DNA from: an uncultured Clostridia bacterium
GTDB taxonomy: Bacteria; Bacillota; Clostridia; Christensenellales; QALW01
Direction of reading: 5' to 3'
Assembly (NCBI GenBank): GCA_934434555.1
Contig: CAKRZX010000030.1
Span: 1-24,367, forward strand
Length of the DNA: 24,367 nucleotides
Below, piece after piece: positions 15,066 through 21,418 of this stretch; position 1 is the first letter of the stretch, and the number at the start of each line of letters is the position of its first letter. The position numbers were made by a program, and so were the translations under genes. The notes below the pieces were generated by a model. It was not told where the DNA came from. It searched no databases and saw only the letters and a program-made list of their open reading frames with translations.

Positions 15066-15264
15066 CAAAACAAAAGCAACCGCGTCAGCGGTTGTTTTTG
15101 TTTTGCCATAAAAAGGAGTTGACCGTGTGAGACTGCACGTTTCAGCCAACGTAAGTTGTGCTGTTAACTGAAAGGACACCGACCGCCGCCTGTGGCGGAA
15201 ACAGGGAGGTGGCTTTTGAGCAGCGGTCAAAATACGCAGCGTCAGCGTCCGCGCATTTTGGGCA
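15066..15264. repeat. ~198-bp structured direct repeat, copy 1
   Basis: It matches the segment 18046-18243 with about three differences: a 1-nt insertion near 15115, one substitution near 15210 and one at 15260. Internal folds: CAAAACAAAAGCAACCGC (15066-15083) with 15088-15105 around GTCA; TTTCAG/CTGAAA (15140-15145 with 15168-15173) enclosing CAAC-GTAA-GTTG, a GNRA-type hairpin; CCGCC-TGT-GGCGG (15186-15198); and GACCGC/GCGGTC (15181-15186 with 15223-15228). Read on the minus strand, the T-rich stem comes last, as in a small RNA with its own terminator. No gene is supported on either strand. Confidence 0.88.
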
Positions 15265-15309
15265 CCGCAATCCGACGTGTCACAGGTTCGAGTCCTGTTT
15301 GGGGCGCCA
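15265..15309 (+). pseudogene. 3' fragment of a tRNA gene (T arm, acceptor strand, CCA)
   Basis: The T arm is complete: ACAGG (15282-15286), TTCGAGT loop, CCTGT (15294-15298). The 3' acceptor strand TTGGGGC, discriminator G and encoded CCA (15307-15309) follow. Upstream, the 3' side of an anticodon stem (CCGAC) and variable loop GTGTC are recognisable, but no 5' acceptor strand (expected GCCCCAA), D arm or proper anticodon loop exists; the 198-bp repeat occupies that place. Anticodon cannot be assigned. A tRNA-style terminator follows. This is the usual form of an attachment-site remnant left by elements that integrate in tRNA 3' ends. Confidence 0.7.
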
Positions 15310-15314
15310 AGATA

Positions 15315-15357
15315 AAAAGTCGACATTTTTGTAGAAATAGCAAGTGTCGGCTTTTTT
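15315..15357 (+). terminator. Terminator after the tRNA fragment
   Basis: AAAAGTCGACA (15315-15325) pairs with TGTCGGCTTTT (15345-15355, one G-T pair) and runs into TTTTTT. Its place 6 bp after the CCA is typical for a tRNA gene terminator. Confidence 0.75.
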
Positions 15358-15423
15358 GTCGTCCCAAAATGTGTTATAATGTAATTAATAAAGAAGTTTT
15401 AGCTTATTTAAGGAGGTGAAAAC

Positions 15424-16068
15424 TTGAATTATACCAAATTTGTTAGAGAATATTGTAAGAACAATAGCGGTGTATTTTTTGATGTGTCAAAGTTAAAAGA
15501 TGCTGAATTTTCAGAAGTTCCGTATAAAACTTTGTTAAAGATATTAAATAAGCTTGAGGAAGAAGGTTTACTTAAGCCTGTTTCTAAAGGTGTTTATTTT
15601 ATAGGCGAAAAGCCGATGGACGAAGAGTTGATTTCCGATGAATATGTAGACGATGGAAAAGGAATGTTTGTCGGGTATCAATTATTTAATGACGTTGGGA
15701 TATCTGATTATGTCGATTGCAATATAGAAATCTATACAAACAACATAAAGTCAAAGCAAAAAAGTGTTGGTCGCTATCTTATGAAAAGAGTTAATTTAGA
15801 GTTTGATGACGATATAGTAGATTTAGTTGCGTTATTAGAGATAATAGACGTAGGGTATTCGATGAGAGGCTGTGATTTTATGGCTTACAAGAAAACGGTG
15901 GATATGCTGTTGCAATCATATTCTGATAGTGGCTTTGAGAAGATTATAAAAGCAATACGATATAAGTATTCTACTATAAAACAATTAAGTGAGTTGTTAA
16001 AGGCAAATAGCATAGACAATAACTGCATAGATACTTTTGAAAACACTTATAAAAACTCAATAAGGTAA
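15424..16068 (+). CDS. DUF6088/AbiEi-like winged-helix protein
   Basis: A 214-residue protein. Residues 1-60 form a winged helix in the AbiEi/DUF6088 style: NYTKFVREYCKNNSGVFF, SEVPYKTLLKILNKLEEEG, then the wing LLKPVSKGVYFIGE. The middle has the GMFVGYQLFNDVGISDYV stretch seen in AbiEi-type antitoxins, and the C-terminus is helical. In type IV systems AbiEi represses its operon and neutralises the nucleotidyltransferase AbiEii; no AbiEii is present here. TTG 15424 is the start, with AGGAGGTG 6 nt upstream and a TATAAT at 15375-15380. It is followed by its own terminator-like stem and then the OLD nuclease, inside the repeat-flanked cassette. Role as regulator or antitoxin of the OLD protein is inference. 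Confidence 0.75.
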   Translation: MNYTKFVREYCKNNSGVFFDVSKLKDAEFSEVPYKTLLKILNKLEEEGLLKPVSKGVYFIGEKPMDEELISDEYVDDGKGMFVGYQLFNDVGISDYVDCNIEIYTNNIKSKQKSVGRYLMKRVNLEFDDDIVDLVALLEIIDVGYSMRGCDFMAYKKTVDMLLQSYSDSGFEKIIKAIRYKYSTIKQLSELLKANSIDNNCIDTFENTYKNSIR

Positions 16069-16086
16069 CGTCTAAATGATAATGGG

Positions 16087-16114
16087 GAAGTCTGAAACAT
16101 CTGTTTCGGACTTC
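16087..16114 (+). terminator. Hairpin terminator between the DUF6088-like and OLD genes
   Basis: GAAGTCTGAAAC (16087-16098), loop ATCT, GTTTCGGACTTC (16103-16114): a 12-bp stem with one G-T pair. The T run after it is short (TTGCT), so termination may be partial. Confidence 0.6.
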
Positions 16115-16137
16115 TTGCTATGTATTGCTCAAACGGC

Positions 16138-16166
16138 TTGAAAAATATGACGAAATATGGTATAAT
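16138..16166 (+). promoter_or_regulatory. Sigma-A promoter of the OLD nuclease gene
   Basis: TTGAAA (16138-16143) and TATAAT (16161-16166) are 17 bp apart. The untranslated leader would be about 70 nt, giving the nuclease gene expression independent of the gene upstream. Confidence 0.75.
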
Positions 16167-16240
16167 GCTTGTTGTGTGGGAGATATGAGTTGTTTTTGGT
16201 CACATATTGTTGGATTTAAGCAAAAACAAGAGAGGAAGAT

Positions 16241-17959
16241 ATGAAAATTAATAGTATTTCGATTGCAAATTACAGAAGTATTACCACAGTTAAAGAATTA
16301 CCATTAAGTGATTATAGTGTTATACTAGGCAAGAACAATGAGGGGAAAACTAATATTTTAAGCGCGATTAAACTTGCAATTGTGTCCTTAAAAATAAAAG
16401 CTGCAATGCTGGATGATACTATGCTTAGAAAGACAGCTTTTTTTTCAGAATGGAGAAGAGAAAAAGATAGTTTATATCAATACGAAAGAGATTATCCTAT
16501 GTCTCTTCAAGCTCGGGAAAAAAATAATCCGACAGTTTTGGTGTTGGATATTTTGTTAAATGAAAAAGAGCGGAGGGATTTTATTCAACAGGTAGGAATA
16601 GAAAATAATGGAAGGATAAGCGTTGAAATAACTTATAAAAATGGTAGCGGGTATGATAATTTTACAATTGCCATTCTAAAAAAACGCGGGAAGGGAGCGA
16701 CTTCATATAAAAATAAAATAGCTCAGGTAATTGCTTTTATTGCACAGAATATTAATTTTCAATATATCCCTGCTGTTCGCACTGAGACTCGTTCGCTAAG
16801 TTTACTGAGAGATTTAGTTAGTGATGAATTGGCGCATATAAATGATAACGAATATAATGATGCATTGAAAGTGGTTCAAAACAAACAAAAAGAATTGATG
16901 TCGAAATTAAGTGAAGAAATATCTGAAAAAATAAAGATTTTTTTACCAACCGTAAAAAGGGCAGATATTATTCTTAATGATGATATTAAACGTTCACTTA
17001 TAAGGAGTGATATAGAATTCGTTGTTGATGATGGCAATAAAACGAATTTATCTTATAAGGGAGAGGGAATAAAGAGTTTAATCACGTTGGCATTGCTAAA
17101 CAGTACATCAAATAGCGATACTTCAAGAATAGTAGCCATAGAAGAACCTGAATCGCATTTGCATCCAGGTGCTATTCATCAGATACATAGTGTTATCCAA
17201 TCAATATCAGAGACTAATCAAGTGATTATAACAACTCATAATGGTGTTTTTGTTAATCGACTTGATTTATCATCAAATATTATAATTGATAATGGCGTAG
17301 GCAATTTGGCAACATCAATAGACGATGTGAGAACATTGTTGGGAATACAATTAGCTGACAATCTTATTTGTACTGACACCGTAATCATTGTGGAAGGATC
17401 GGATGATGTAACATCATTAAAAAGTGTTTTATCACAAATTAGCGGCAAAATTAGAGATGCAATAAGAAACAAAAAATTAAGTTTTGTGGATTTGGGAGGT
17501 GCGTCAAACTTAAAGTATAAATGCTCTTTATATGCTTCTTTAATGTGTAAATATTATGTAATAGTTGATGGGGATAAGTGCGGTATTGAGGCAAAGACCA
17601 CTGCTATACAAAATGGTTTACTATCAGACAAAGACGTGTTTATTCTCTATGCTTATGGGGATAGTAAGGAGTCGGAATTTGAGGATTTCTTATCTAAAGA
17701 AGTATATAAAGAAATGATATTAAGTGATTATGGTGTTGATGTAAATGCGGCTTCATTTAAAGGCTGTAAAAAGAAATGGTCTGATAGATTAAAAGATACA
17801 TTCTTGAAACAAGGTAAAGAGTTTAATGATAAAACTGAAGAGGAAATAAAAAGGAAAATATCTAAGTTGGTTGAGGGGTCTCAGCTTTCGGCTATATTTC
17901 CAACATGCTATTTGGATAATATGCAATGCATAGCAACGCAAATTGAAAGATTATTATAG
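16241..17959 (+). CDS. OLD-family ATP-dependent endonuclease (AAA ATPase + TOPRIM)
   Basis: A 572-residue OLD (overcoming lysogenization defect) protein. The ATPase half begins KINSISIANYRSI with Walker A GKNNEGKT (residues 30-37), an ABC-like signature YKGEGIKSLITLALL near 270, Walker B IVAIEEPESHLHP near 298, and the H-loop ITTHNG. The TOPRIM half has VIIVEGSDDVTSL near 382 (metal-binding Glu) and YVIVDGDKCG near 440 (DxD), then a helical tail. OLD nucleases act in phage defence, alone (P2 Old) or with partners (Gabija GajA, PARIS, retron-Eco8). No UvrD-like GajB or reverse transcriptase is nearby; the only companion is the DUF6088-like gene. The DNA is clearly more AT-rich than the recombinase region, consistent with transfer. 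Confidence 0.93.
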   Translation: MKINSISIANYRSITTVKELPLSDYSVILGKNNEGKTNILSAIKLAIVSLKIKAAMLDDTMLRKTAFFSEWRREKDSLYQYERDYPMSLQAREKNNPTVLVLDILLNEKERRDFIQQVGIENNGRISVEITYKNGSGYDNFTIAILKKRGKGATSYKNKIAQVIAFIAQNINFQYIPAVRTETRSLSLLRDLVSDELAHINDNEYNDALKVVQNKQKELMSKLSEEISEKIKIFLPTVKRADIILNDDIKRSLIRSDIEFVVDDGNKTNLSYKGEGIKSLITLALLNSTSNSDTSRIVAIEEPESHLHPGAIHQIHSVIQSISETNQVIITTHNGVFVNRLDLSSNIIIDNGVGNLATSIDDVRTLLGIQLADNLICTDTVIIVEGSDDVTSLKSVLSQISGKIRDAIRNKKLSFVDLGGASNLKYKCSLYASLMCKYYVIVDGDKCGIEAKTTAIQNGLLSDKDVFILYAYGDSKESEFEDFLSKEVYKEMILSDYGVDVNAASFKGCKKKWSDRLKDTFLKQGKEFNDKTEEEIKRKISKLVEGSQLSAIFPTCYLDNMQCIATQIERLL

Positions 17960-18045
17960 AGGAATTGGCGCAAAACTTGTTATTGAGGTTTTCGATTTGT
18001 CTTTTGACTATCAAAAAATTAAGTAGCTATTTCGTATGTGATAGC

Positions 18046-18243
18046 CAAAACAAAAGCAACCGCGTCAGCGGTTGTTTTTGTTTTGCCATAAAAAGAGTTG
18101 ACCGTGTGAGACTGCACGTTTCAGCCAACGTAAGTTGTGCTGTTAACTGAAAGGACACCGACCGCCGCCTGTGGCGGAAACAGGGAGGAGGCTTTTGAGC
18201 AGCGGTCAAAATACGCAGCGTCAGCGTCCGCGCATTTTAGGCA
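18046..18243. repeat. ~198-bp structured direct repeat, copy 2
   Basis: Near-identical to 15066-15264 in the same orientation, including the terminator-like stem (18046-18063 with 18068-18085) and the GNRA-type hairpin. It lacks one A/G at the AAAAGG run and has GGAGGAGG for GGAGGTGG. The tRNA fragment that follows copy 1 does not follow copy 2. The 17960-18045 stretch before it holds no gene. Confidence 0.88.
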
Positions 18244-18314
18244 GAAACATCTTTTGTTTTAAGGCGGTGAAATACAGATATCAGAGTCTCGAACCTGTTA
18301 CTTTGTAAAAATAG

Positions 18315-18343
18315 TTGAAAAAACAATGATTTAATGATACAAT
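18315..18343 (+). promoter_or_regulatory. Sigma-A promoter of the membrane-protein gene
   Basis: TTGAAA (18315-18320) and TACAAT (18338-18343) are spaced by 17 bp, about 20 bp before the ATG at 18363. The DNA between copy 2 of the repeat and this promoter has no recognisable feature. Confidence 0.65.
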
Positions 18344-18362
18344 AACAAAGAACGGTGATGAG

Positions 18363-18908
18363 ATGAGCAAGCGATTTCCATATTCAAAACGATATTGGAT
18401 TTACATAATTGTTCTTTTAATTTGTTCAATTTTATTATTCGGCAATATTTATCGTACAAATAGTTGGACGGGAAATAAGCCATTATCTGAATTTTTACAG
18501 CATGATTGGCATTTGTTTTTTATCTTTTTAGTTGAAGAGATAATTATTGTTGGCGTAATGTTTCTGTTTGCTTATTTGGGTTTTAGAATCAATAAGAATC
18601 GAGATAAAGAGATTGTTGCTCAATGGGAGACCGATAAATATTCAGGAATTGAGCCCGGTGATTATGATTATGTATGGTTTGATTTTGCAAACACCGAGCG
18701 AGCACTAATCTTAAAGCAAGGGGACACATTCAGGATGTATGTTCAGGAATATGATTGTTATACGGAAAATTGGGAAAGTCTTGGCATGATAAGTATTTAC
18801 GATAATTTAGAAGCGGCAAAGAAAGCATTGTTTTATGAATATCATTTTTATTGCGAAGAAAACGCTGAATTGGATAAATACGGCGACGAAATATATAAAG
18901 AAACATAA
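18363..18908 (+). CDS. Two-helix membrane protein with cytoplasmic C-terminal domain
   Basis: A 181-residue protein. Two hydrophobic helices are visible: residues about 12-29 (WIYIIVLLICSILLFG) and 51-75 (FFIFLVEEIIIVGVMFLFAY). A 100-residue acidic, aromatic-rich domain follows (DYDYVWFDFANTERALILK; YVQEYDCYTENWESLG). With a basic N-terminus, the C-terminal domain should lie in the cytoplasm. I do not recognise the family. GGTGATG lies just before the ATG, and a sigma-A promoter is close upstream. It lies immediately outside the second 198-bp repeat, in the same AT-rich tract as the OLD cassette; whether it belongs to that cassette or to the recipient locus is open. Confidence 0.7.
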   Translation: MSKRFPYSKRYWIYIIVLLICSILLFGNIYRTNSWTGNKPLSEFLQHDWHLFFIFLVEEIIIVGVMFLFAYLGFRINKNRDKEIVAQWETDKYSGIEPGDYDYVWFDFANTERALILKQGDTFRMYVQEYDCYTENWESLGMISIYDNLEAAKKALFYEYHFYCEENAELDKYGDEIYKET

Positions 18909-19064
18909 TTAAATAGCGTCGATATCAGCCGAGAATTTGACTTTTTTATGTTGCGTGTTTGCAGCACTATCACAAAGCAACGAGTGTTGACTGAGTGAAT
19001 TTGAAATGCTTTGAAAATTCATAAAAACAATGATTAATCGTAATTTACGGGCGGAAAACCTAAT

Positions 19065-19719
19065 ATGAATAAAGAATGGTCTGAACTCAATAAAACAATG
19101 CCGGTTCAAATTAAAAGAAAAGATACTTATAGTATGGGTATTGATACTTTACTTAGTTTACCAAGTCAATTAATGCAAACTATATTGTCTTTCAAGGAAG
19201 AATTATGTCGGGATGATTTTAATGCGATCCCTTTCATAAACGCCGATGGGTACCATTGCAAAACGAGAGCTTATTCAATCTGGTATATTTTCCGTATTGA
19301 AGATATCGTTGCGCATACGGTAATTAATGAAGATGAGCAAGCTTTTTGCAGGCAATTATCAAAAATGAATAAATTCGCCAATCACAACAACCGAAAATTA
19401 ACTTGTTAAGCAGCAAATTTCTGATTTTTCAAAGCAACCCAATCTGAAAGAACTTTATTCATATATTTCCGAGGTGCGGGATAGCACTGAGAAAATGCAT
19501 AAAAAGTTTTCTTATGATGAATTAAAAATGAAAATACCGGAGGAAAGAAAAGAGTACTTAGAGTCGCTGAATGTAGTAAATAGCGATAAAAAGGCAATTT
19601 GGCTGATTGACTATTGGTGCAGCAAAGATATTCGCGGGCTGATTCAAATGTCGTTTTCGAGGCACTGGATTATGCACACGGAAGCCTGTCTGCGCATAAA
19701 GAACAAGATACAATCATAA
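19065..19719 (+). pseudogene. DinB-like (DinB/YfiT superfamily) gene split by a frameshift
   Basis: Two adjacent frames encode consecutive parts of one DinB-like protein. The first (19065-19409) has MNKEWSELNKTM and YHCKTRAYSIWYIFRIEDIV and ends at TAA 19407-19409. In the +1 frame, coding continues without a gap as QQISDFSKQPNLKELYSYI and SEVRDSTEKMHKKFSYDELK to SFSRHWIMHTEACLRIK (stop 19719). A one-base insertion or two-base deletion near 19400-19412 explains both. Intact homologues are metal-dependent four-helix bundle enzymes acting on small thiols or similar substrates. The intact frame length would be about 217 residues. It may be a true pseudogene or an assembly error. Confidence 0.75.
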
Positions 19720-19821
19720 GGGAATATGCCAATTTGTCAAACATAGCATACGTCGAAATAAATTTAATCCACATCTTTCCCCCAAACGACAAAAATAGTG
19801 CAAAAAAGAATGAAAAATTAG

Positions 19822-19850
19822 TTGACAGAACAGTGATATTGATGTAAAAT
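19822..19850 (+). promoter_or_regulatory. Sigma-A promoter of the DUF6514-like gene
   Basis: A consensus TTGACA (19822-19827) and TAAAAT (19845-19850) with a 17-bp spacer, about 40 bp upstream of ATG 19889. Confidence 0.8.
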
Positions 19851-19888
19851 AATGCCAATAAAACAACAACAAAGGATATGCTCGAAAA

Positions 19889-20095
19889 ATGATTACATGC
19901 AAGATGAATGTATCAAAGTACAACGGACAGTACGTTATCTACGGACTTGATTTTTTTGATTCCGGCAGAATGATACGGCGGATACCGAACATAACGGTTT
20001 CATTCGCCTTGATTCGTCAACTGATGAGGGAGATAAATGCTGCGAATTTAAGCGAGTTCCATATTGATGATATAATAGAAGATTTTTTAACATAA
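19889..20095 (+). CDS. Small DUF6514-like protein
   Basis: A 68-residue protein with the pattern NGQYVIYGLDFFDSGRMIRRI, ITVSFALIRQLMREINAANL and FHIDDIIEDFL. The order of a beta strand pair, an 'I-x-x-I-x-V-x' strand, a helix, and a final H-x-DD-x-IEDFL motif matches small DUF6514-like proteins common in Clostridia chromosomes, from memory. Function unknown. ATG 19889 has AAAGGA upstream; ATG 19904 is an alternative. It has its own strong promoter and terminator, so it is a complete single-gene transcription unit, unlike the broken genes on either side. Confidence 0.65.
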   Translation: MITCKMNVSKYNGQYVIYGLDFFDSGRMIRRIPNITVSFALIRQLMREINAANLSEFHIDDIIEDFLT

Positions 20096-20107
20096 TCTGA
20101 CCCCCAT

Positions 20108-20158
20108 ACCCGCACCGTTGCAGACTTGTTTCTGTTTTCGGCGCGGGTTTAACTTTTT
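20108..20158 (+). terminator. Terminator of the DUF6514-like gene
   Basis: ACCCGCACCG (20108-20117) pairs with CGGCGCGGGT (20139-20148), one mismatch, followed after 5 nt by TTTTT (20154-20158). Confidence 0.7.
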
Positions 20159-20393
20159 AGATAAGCAGAAAAAGACAGGGGATAAAACGCCTCAATATAC
20201 CGTTGAAATTTTCATATTGTTCGCGACCTTGAACGCTACACGAATGAGTGAAATGGGTGTATCTTCACGGTTGGTTAGACAATTTTGGAAAGAATAATTG
20301 GGAGTATTGGACGACATATTTTTAAGATAAAAAAGCACCGTCTGGGAAGCAACACCTAATATTGCCAATTTCACAAACGGTGAAAAAATCTTA
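20159..20393. other. Non-coding stretch with a nested inverted repeat
   Basis: No convincing gene in 20159-20390. Two nested arms, TAAGAT (20323-20328) with ATCTTA (20388-20393) and CACCGT (20336-20341) with ACGGTG (20377-20382), each separated by A-runs, give a symmetric imperfect inverted repeat just at the edge of the recombinase remnant. It could be a terminal structure of the lost element or a terminator of it. Confidence 0.4.
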
Positions 20394-20558
20394 TATGACA
20401 TTGTTCCAATAAAAAAGGTGGGGAACGACTGTGAAGTAAATGTCCACCTTGACCTTTTTTGTTTCCTTATCCTTGCTGCGAACCTCGATGCGCCGAATCA
20501 GCGCATTGACAATCTCCGGCGTAAGCTGCTGGATATCCGTATAGTCCCGCAAAGAACT
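20391..20558 (-). pseudogene. C-terminal fragment of a serine recombinase (DUF4368 region)
   Basis: On the minus strand, the frame reads SLRDYTDIQQLTPEIVNALI, RRIEVRSKDKETKKVKVDIY, FTVV... and stops near 20391. The LTPEIVN-x-x-I-x-RIEV...K...VDIYF string is the characteristic C-terminal DUF4368 part of TndX/TnpX-like serine recombinases. Everything upstream of it is missing, cut at about 20556, where a plus-strand AAA fragment begins. It is a second, older recombinase remnant unrelated in position and strand to the three intact ones at 10819-14871. Confidence 0.7.
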
Positions 20559-20563
20559 GTAAT

Positions 20564-20722
20564 GTGTTCGTTCTTGCAACTGCAAATGAGATATGGAAGC
20601 TGCTGAACTCCCTTGTGCGGTCAGGTCGTTTTGACCGAAAAATTGAGGTTCAGTGTCCTACCGCTAAAGATGCCGATGAAATCATTAAACACTATCTCTC
20701 GGACAAAAAAGTTGCCGAAAGG
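20564..20722 (+). pseudogene. Fragment of an FtsH-like AAA ATPase
   Basis: The frame opens without a ribosome site and reads VFVLATANEIWKLLNSLVRS, GRFDRKIEVQCPTAKDADEI, IKHYLSDKKVAE. This is the sensor-1/second-region-of-homology segment (LATAN; SLVRSGRFDR) and the following lid of an AAA+ ATPase similar to FtsH. Walker A and B are absent, so only about 53 residues remain. It abuts the recombinase fragment on one side and the ribosome site of the SLOG gene on the other; the frame runs on into that gene, which should not be taken as a fusion. Confidence 0.7.
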
Positions 20723-20734
20723 AGAGATATCTGC

Positions 20735-21181
20735 ATGACAGTTAAAATAATATGCCCAAAGACGGCTTTTTTTGCCGGACACAGAAAACTGCCGGCTGAC
20801 ACGATGCAGATTTCGTCGCCGCTTGAAAAAGAATTGACAGCACGGATTGAATCCGGACACCGTTTTTTCGGAGCCGGAGGCGCGACCGGGGTTGATACGG
20901 TTGCCGCCTTGTCTGTTCTGAAGTTTTGGAAAATGCATCCTCATATCCGACTTATTCTGGTTCTGCCGCACCGAGCACAGGCAAAGCGCCGGAGCAAGAA
21001 AGATATCGCAGCATATGAGGATATCAAGAAGCGTGCGGATAAGGTGGTGTGTATCTCCGATGAATTCACACGAGAATGTGTATACCGCCGTAATCGGCAG
21101 TTTATTAACGGAAGCAGCATGTGTATCTGCTATCTTTCAATGGAGGACAGCGGAACCGGGAAAACGGTGCGCGTAGCCTGA
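20735..21181 (+). CDS. SLOG/DUF1273-like protein with premature stop
   Basis: Starts at ATG 20735 with AAAGGAGA upstream. The 148 residues show the SLOG Rossmann-like fold: KTAFFAGHRKLP, then FFGAGGATGVDTVAALSVL (nucleotide-binding G-x-G-G-A-x-G-x-D), LILVLPHRAQAKRRSKKD, ADKVVCIS, and RRNRQFINGSSMCICYLS with SGTGKTV. SLOG proteins bind nucleotide-derived ligands, some in defence signalling; this DUF1273-like group is frequent on Firmicutes elements. The reading frame stops at TGA 21179-21181 but continues in frame as QEDLQTINIVEKAGRQ to a second TGA at 21251-21253, which looks like the normal C-terminus. A CGA-to-TGA change would explain it. Possibly non-functional. Confidence 0.75.
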   Translation: MTVKIICPKTAFFAGHRKLPADTMQISSPLEKELTARIESGHRFFGAGGATGVDTVAALSVLKFWKMHPHIRLILVLPHRAQAKRRSKKDIAAYEDIKKRADKVVCISDEFTRECVYRRNRQFINGSSMCICYLSMEDSGTGKTVRVA

Positions 21182-21257
21182 CAGGAAGACCTTCAAACAA
21201 TAAACATTGTCGAAAAAGCCGGACGGCAAATCAAGGCGAAAAAGTTTACATGATATT

Positions 21258-21288
21258 AGTGAGTCCGGTTATCAGGCTCACTTTTTTA
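21258..21288 (+). terminator. Terminator of the SLOG-like gene
   Basis: AGTGAG (21258-21263) with CTCACT (21277-21282), plus CC/GG inside, followed by TTTTTT. It sits 5 bp after the second TGA at 21253, which supports that stop as the original gene end. Confidence 0.8.
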
Positions 21289-21327
21289 TGCGGGAAAAAG
21301 AAATAATTAAAAATTTCAGAAATCCTC

Positions 21328-21356
21328 TTGACAAGCGCCGCTGTAACTATTATAAT
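21328..21356 (+). promoter_or_regulatory. Sigma-A promoter of the Rrf2/thiol-redox cluster
   Basis: A perfect TTGACA (21328-21333) and a perfect TATAAT (21351-21356) with a 17-bp spacer. The -10 box lies inside the first operator palindrome. Confidence 0.88.
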
Positions 21357-21386
21357 TACAATAGAGATGTAACTGAAATAGTTACA
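21342..21386 (+). promoter_or_regulatory. Two Rrf2-type operators
   Basis: TGTAACT-N5-AATTACA (21342-21360) and TGTAACT-N5-AGTTACA (21368-21386) are the same 19-bp palindrome, the second perfect, with centres 26 bp apart (about 2.5 helical turns). The first covers the -10 box and the second the transcribed leader, the classic arrangement for repression by a dimeric regulator such as the adjacent Rrf2 protein. A shorter palindrome, GTAA-TTG-TTAC (21410-21420), overlaps the ribosome site and start. Confidence 0.8.
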
Positions 21387-21418
21387 GAAAGCTTTCATAT
21401 GCCAAGGAGGTAATTGTT

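Noticed and set aside
15024..15326. Minus-strand frame containing NRTRTCD
   Set aside because: This string is the well-known false translation of tRNA T-arm DNA; the region is the repeat plus the tRNA fragment.
15192..15419. Plus-strand frame containing VTGSSPVWGAK
   Set aside because: Also a typical false translation across tRNA and terminator DNA.
18278..18300. T-arm-like string (GGTTCGAGACTC) on the minus strand after repeat copy 2
   Set aside because: The flanking bases do not pair into a T stem and no acceptor or anticodon arm is present.
20564..21181. One 205-residue AAA-SLOG fusion protein
   Set aside because: The SLOG part has its own ribosome site and ATG at 20735, and the AAA part lacks a start, Walker A and Walker B.
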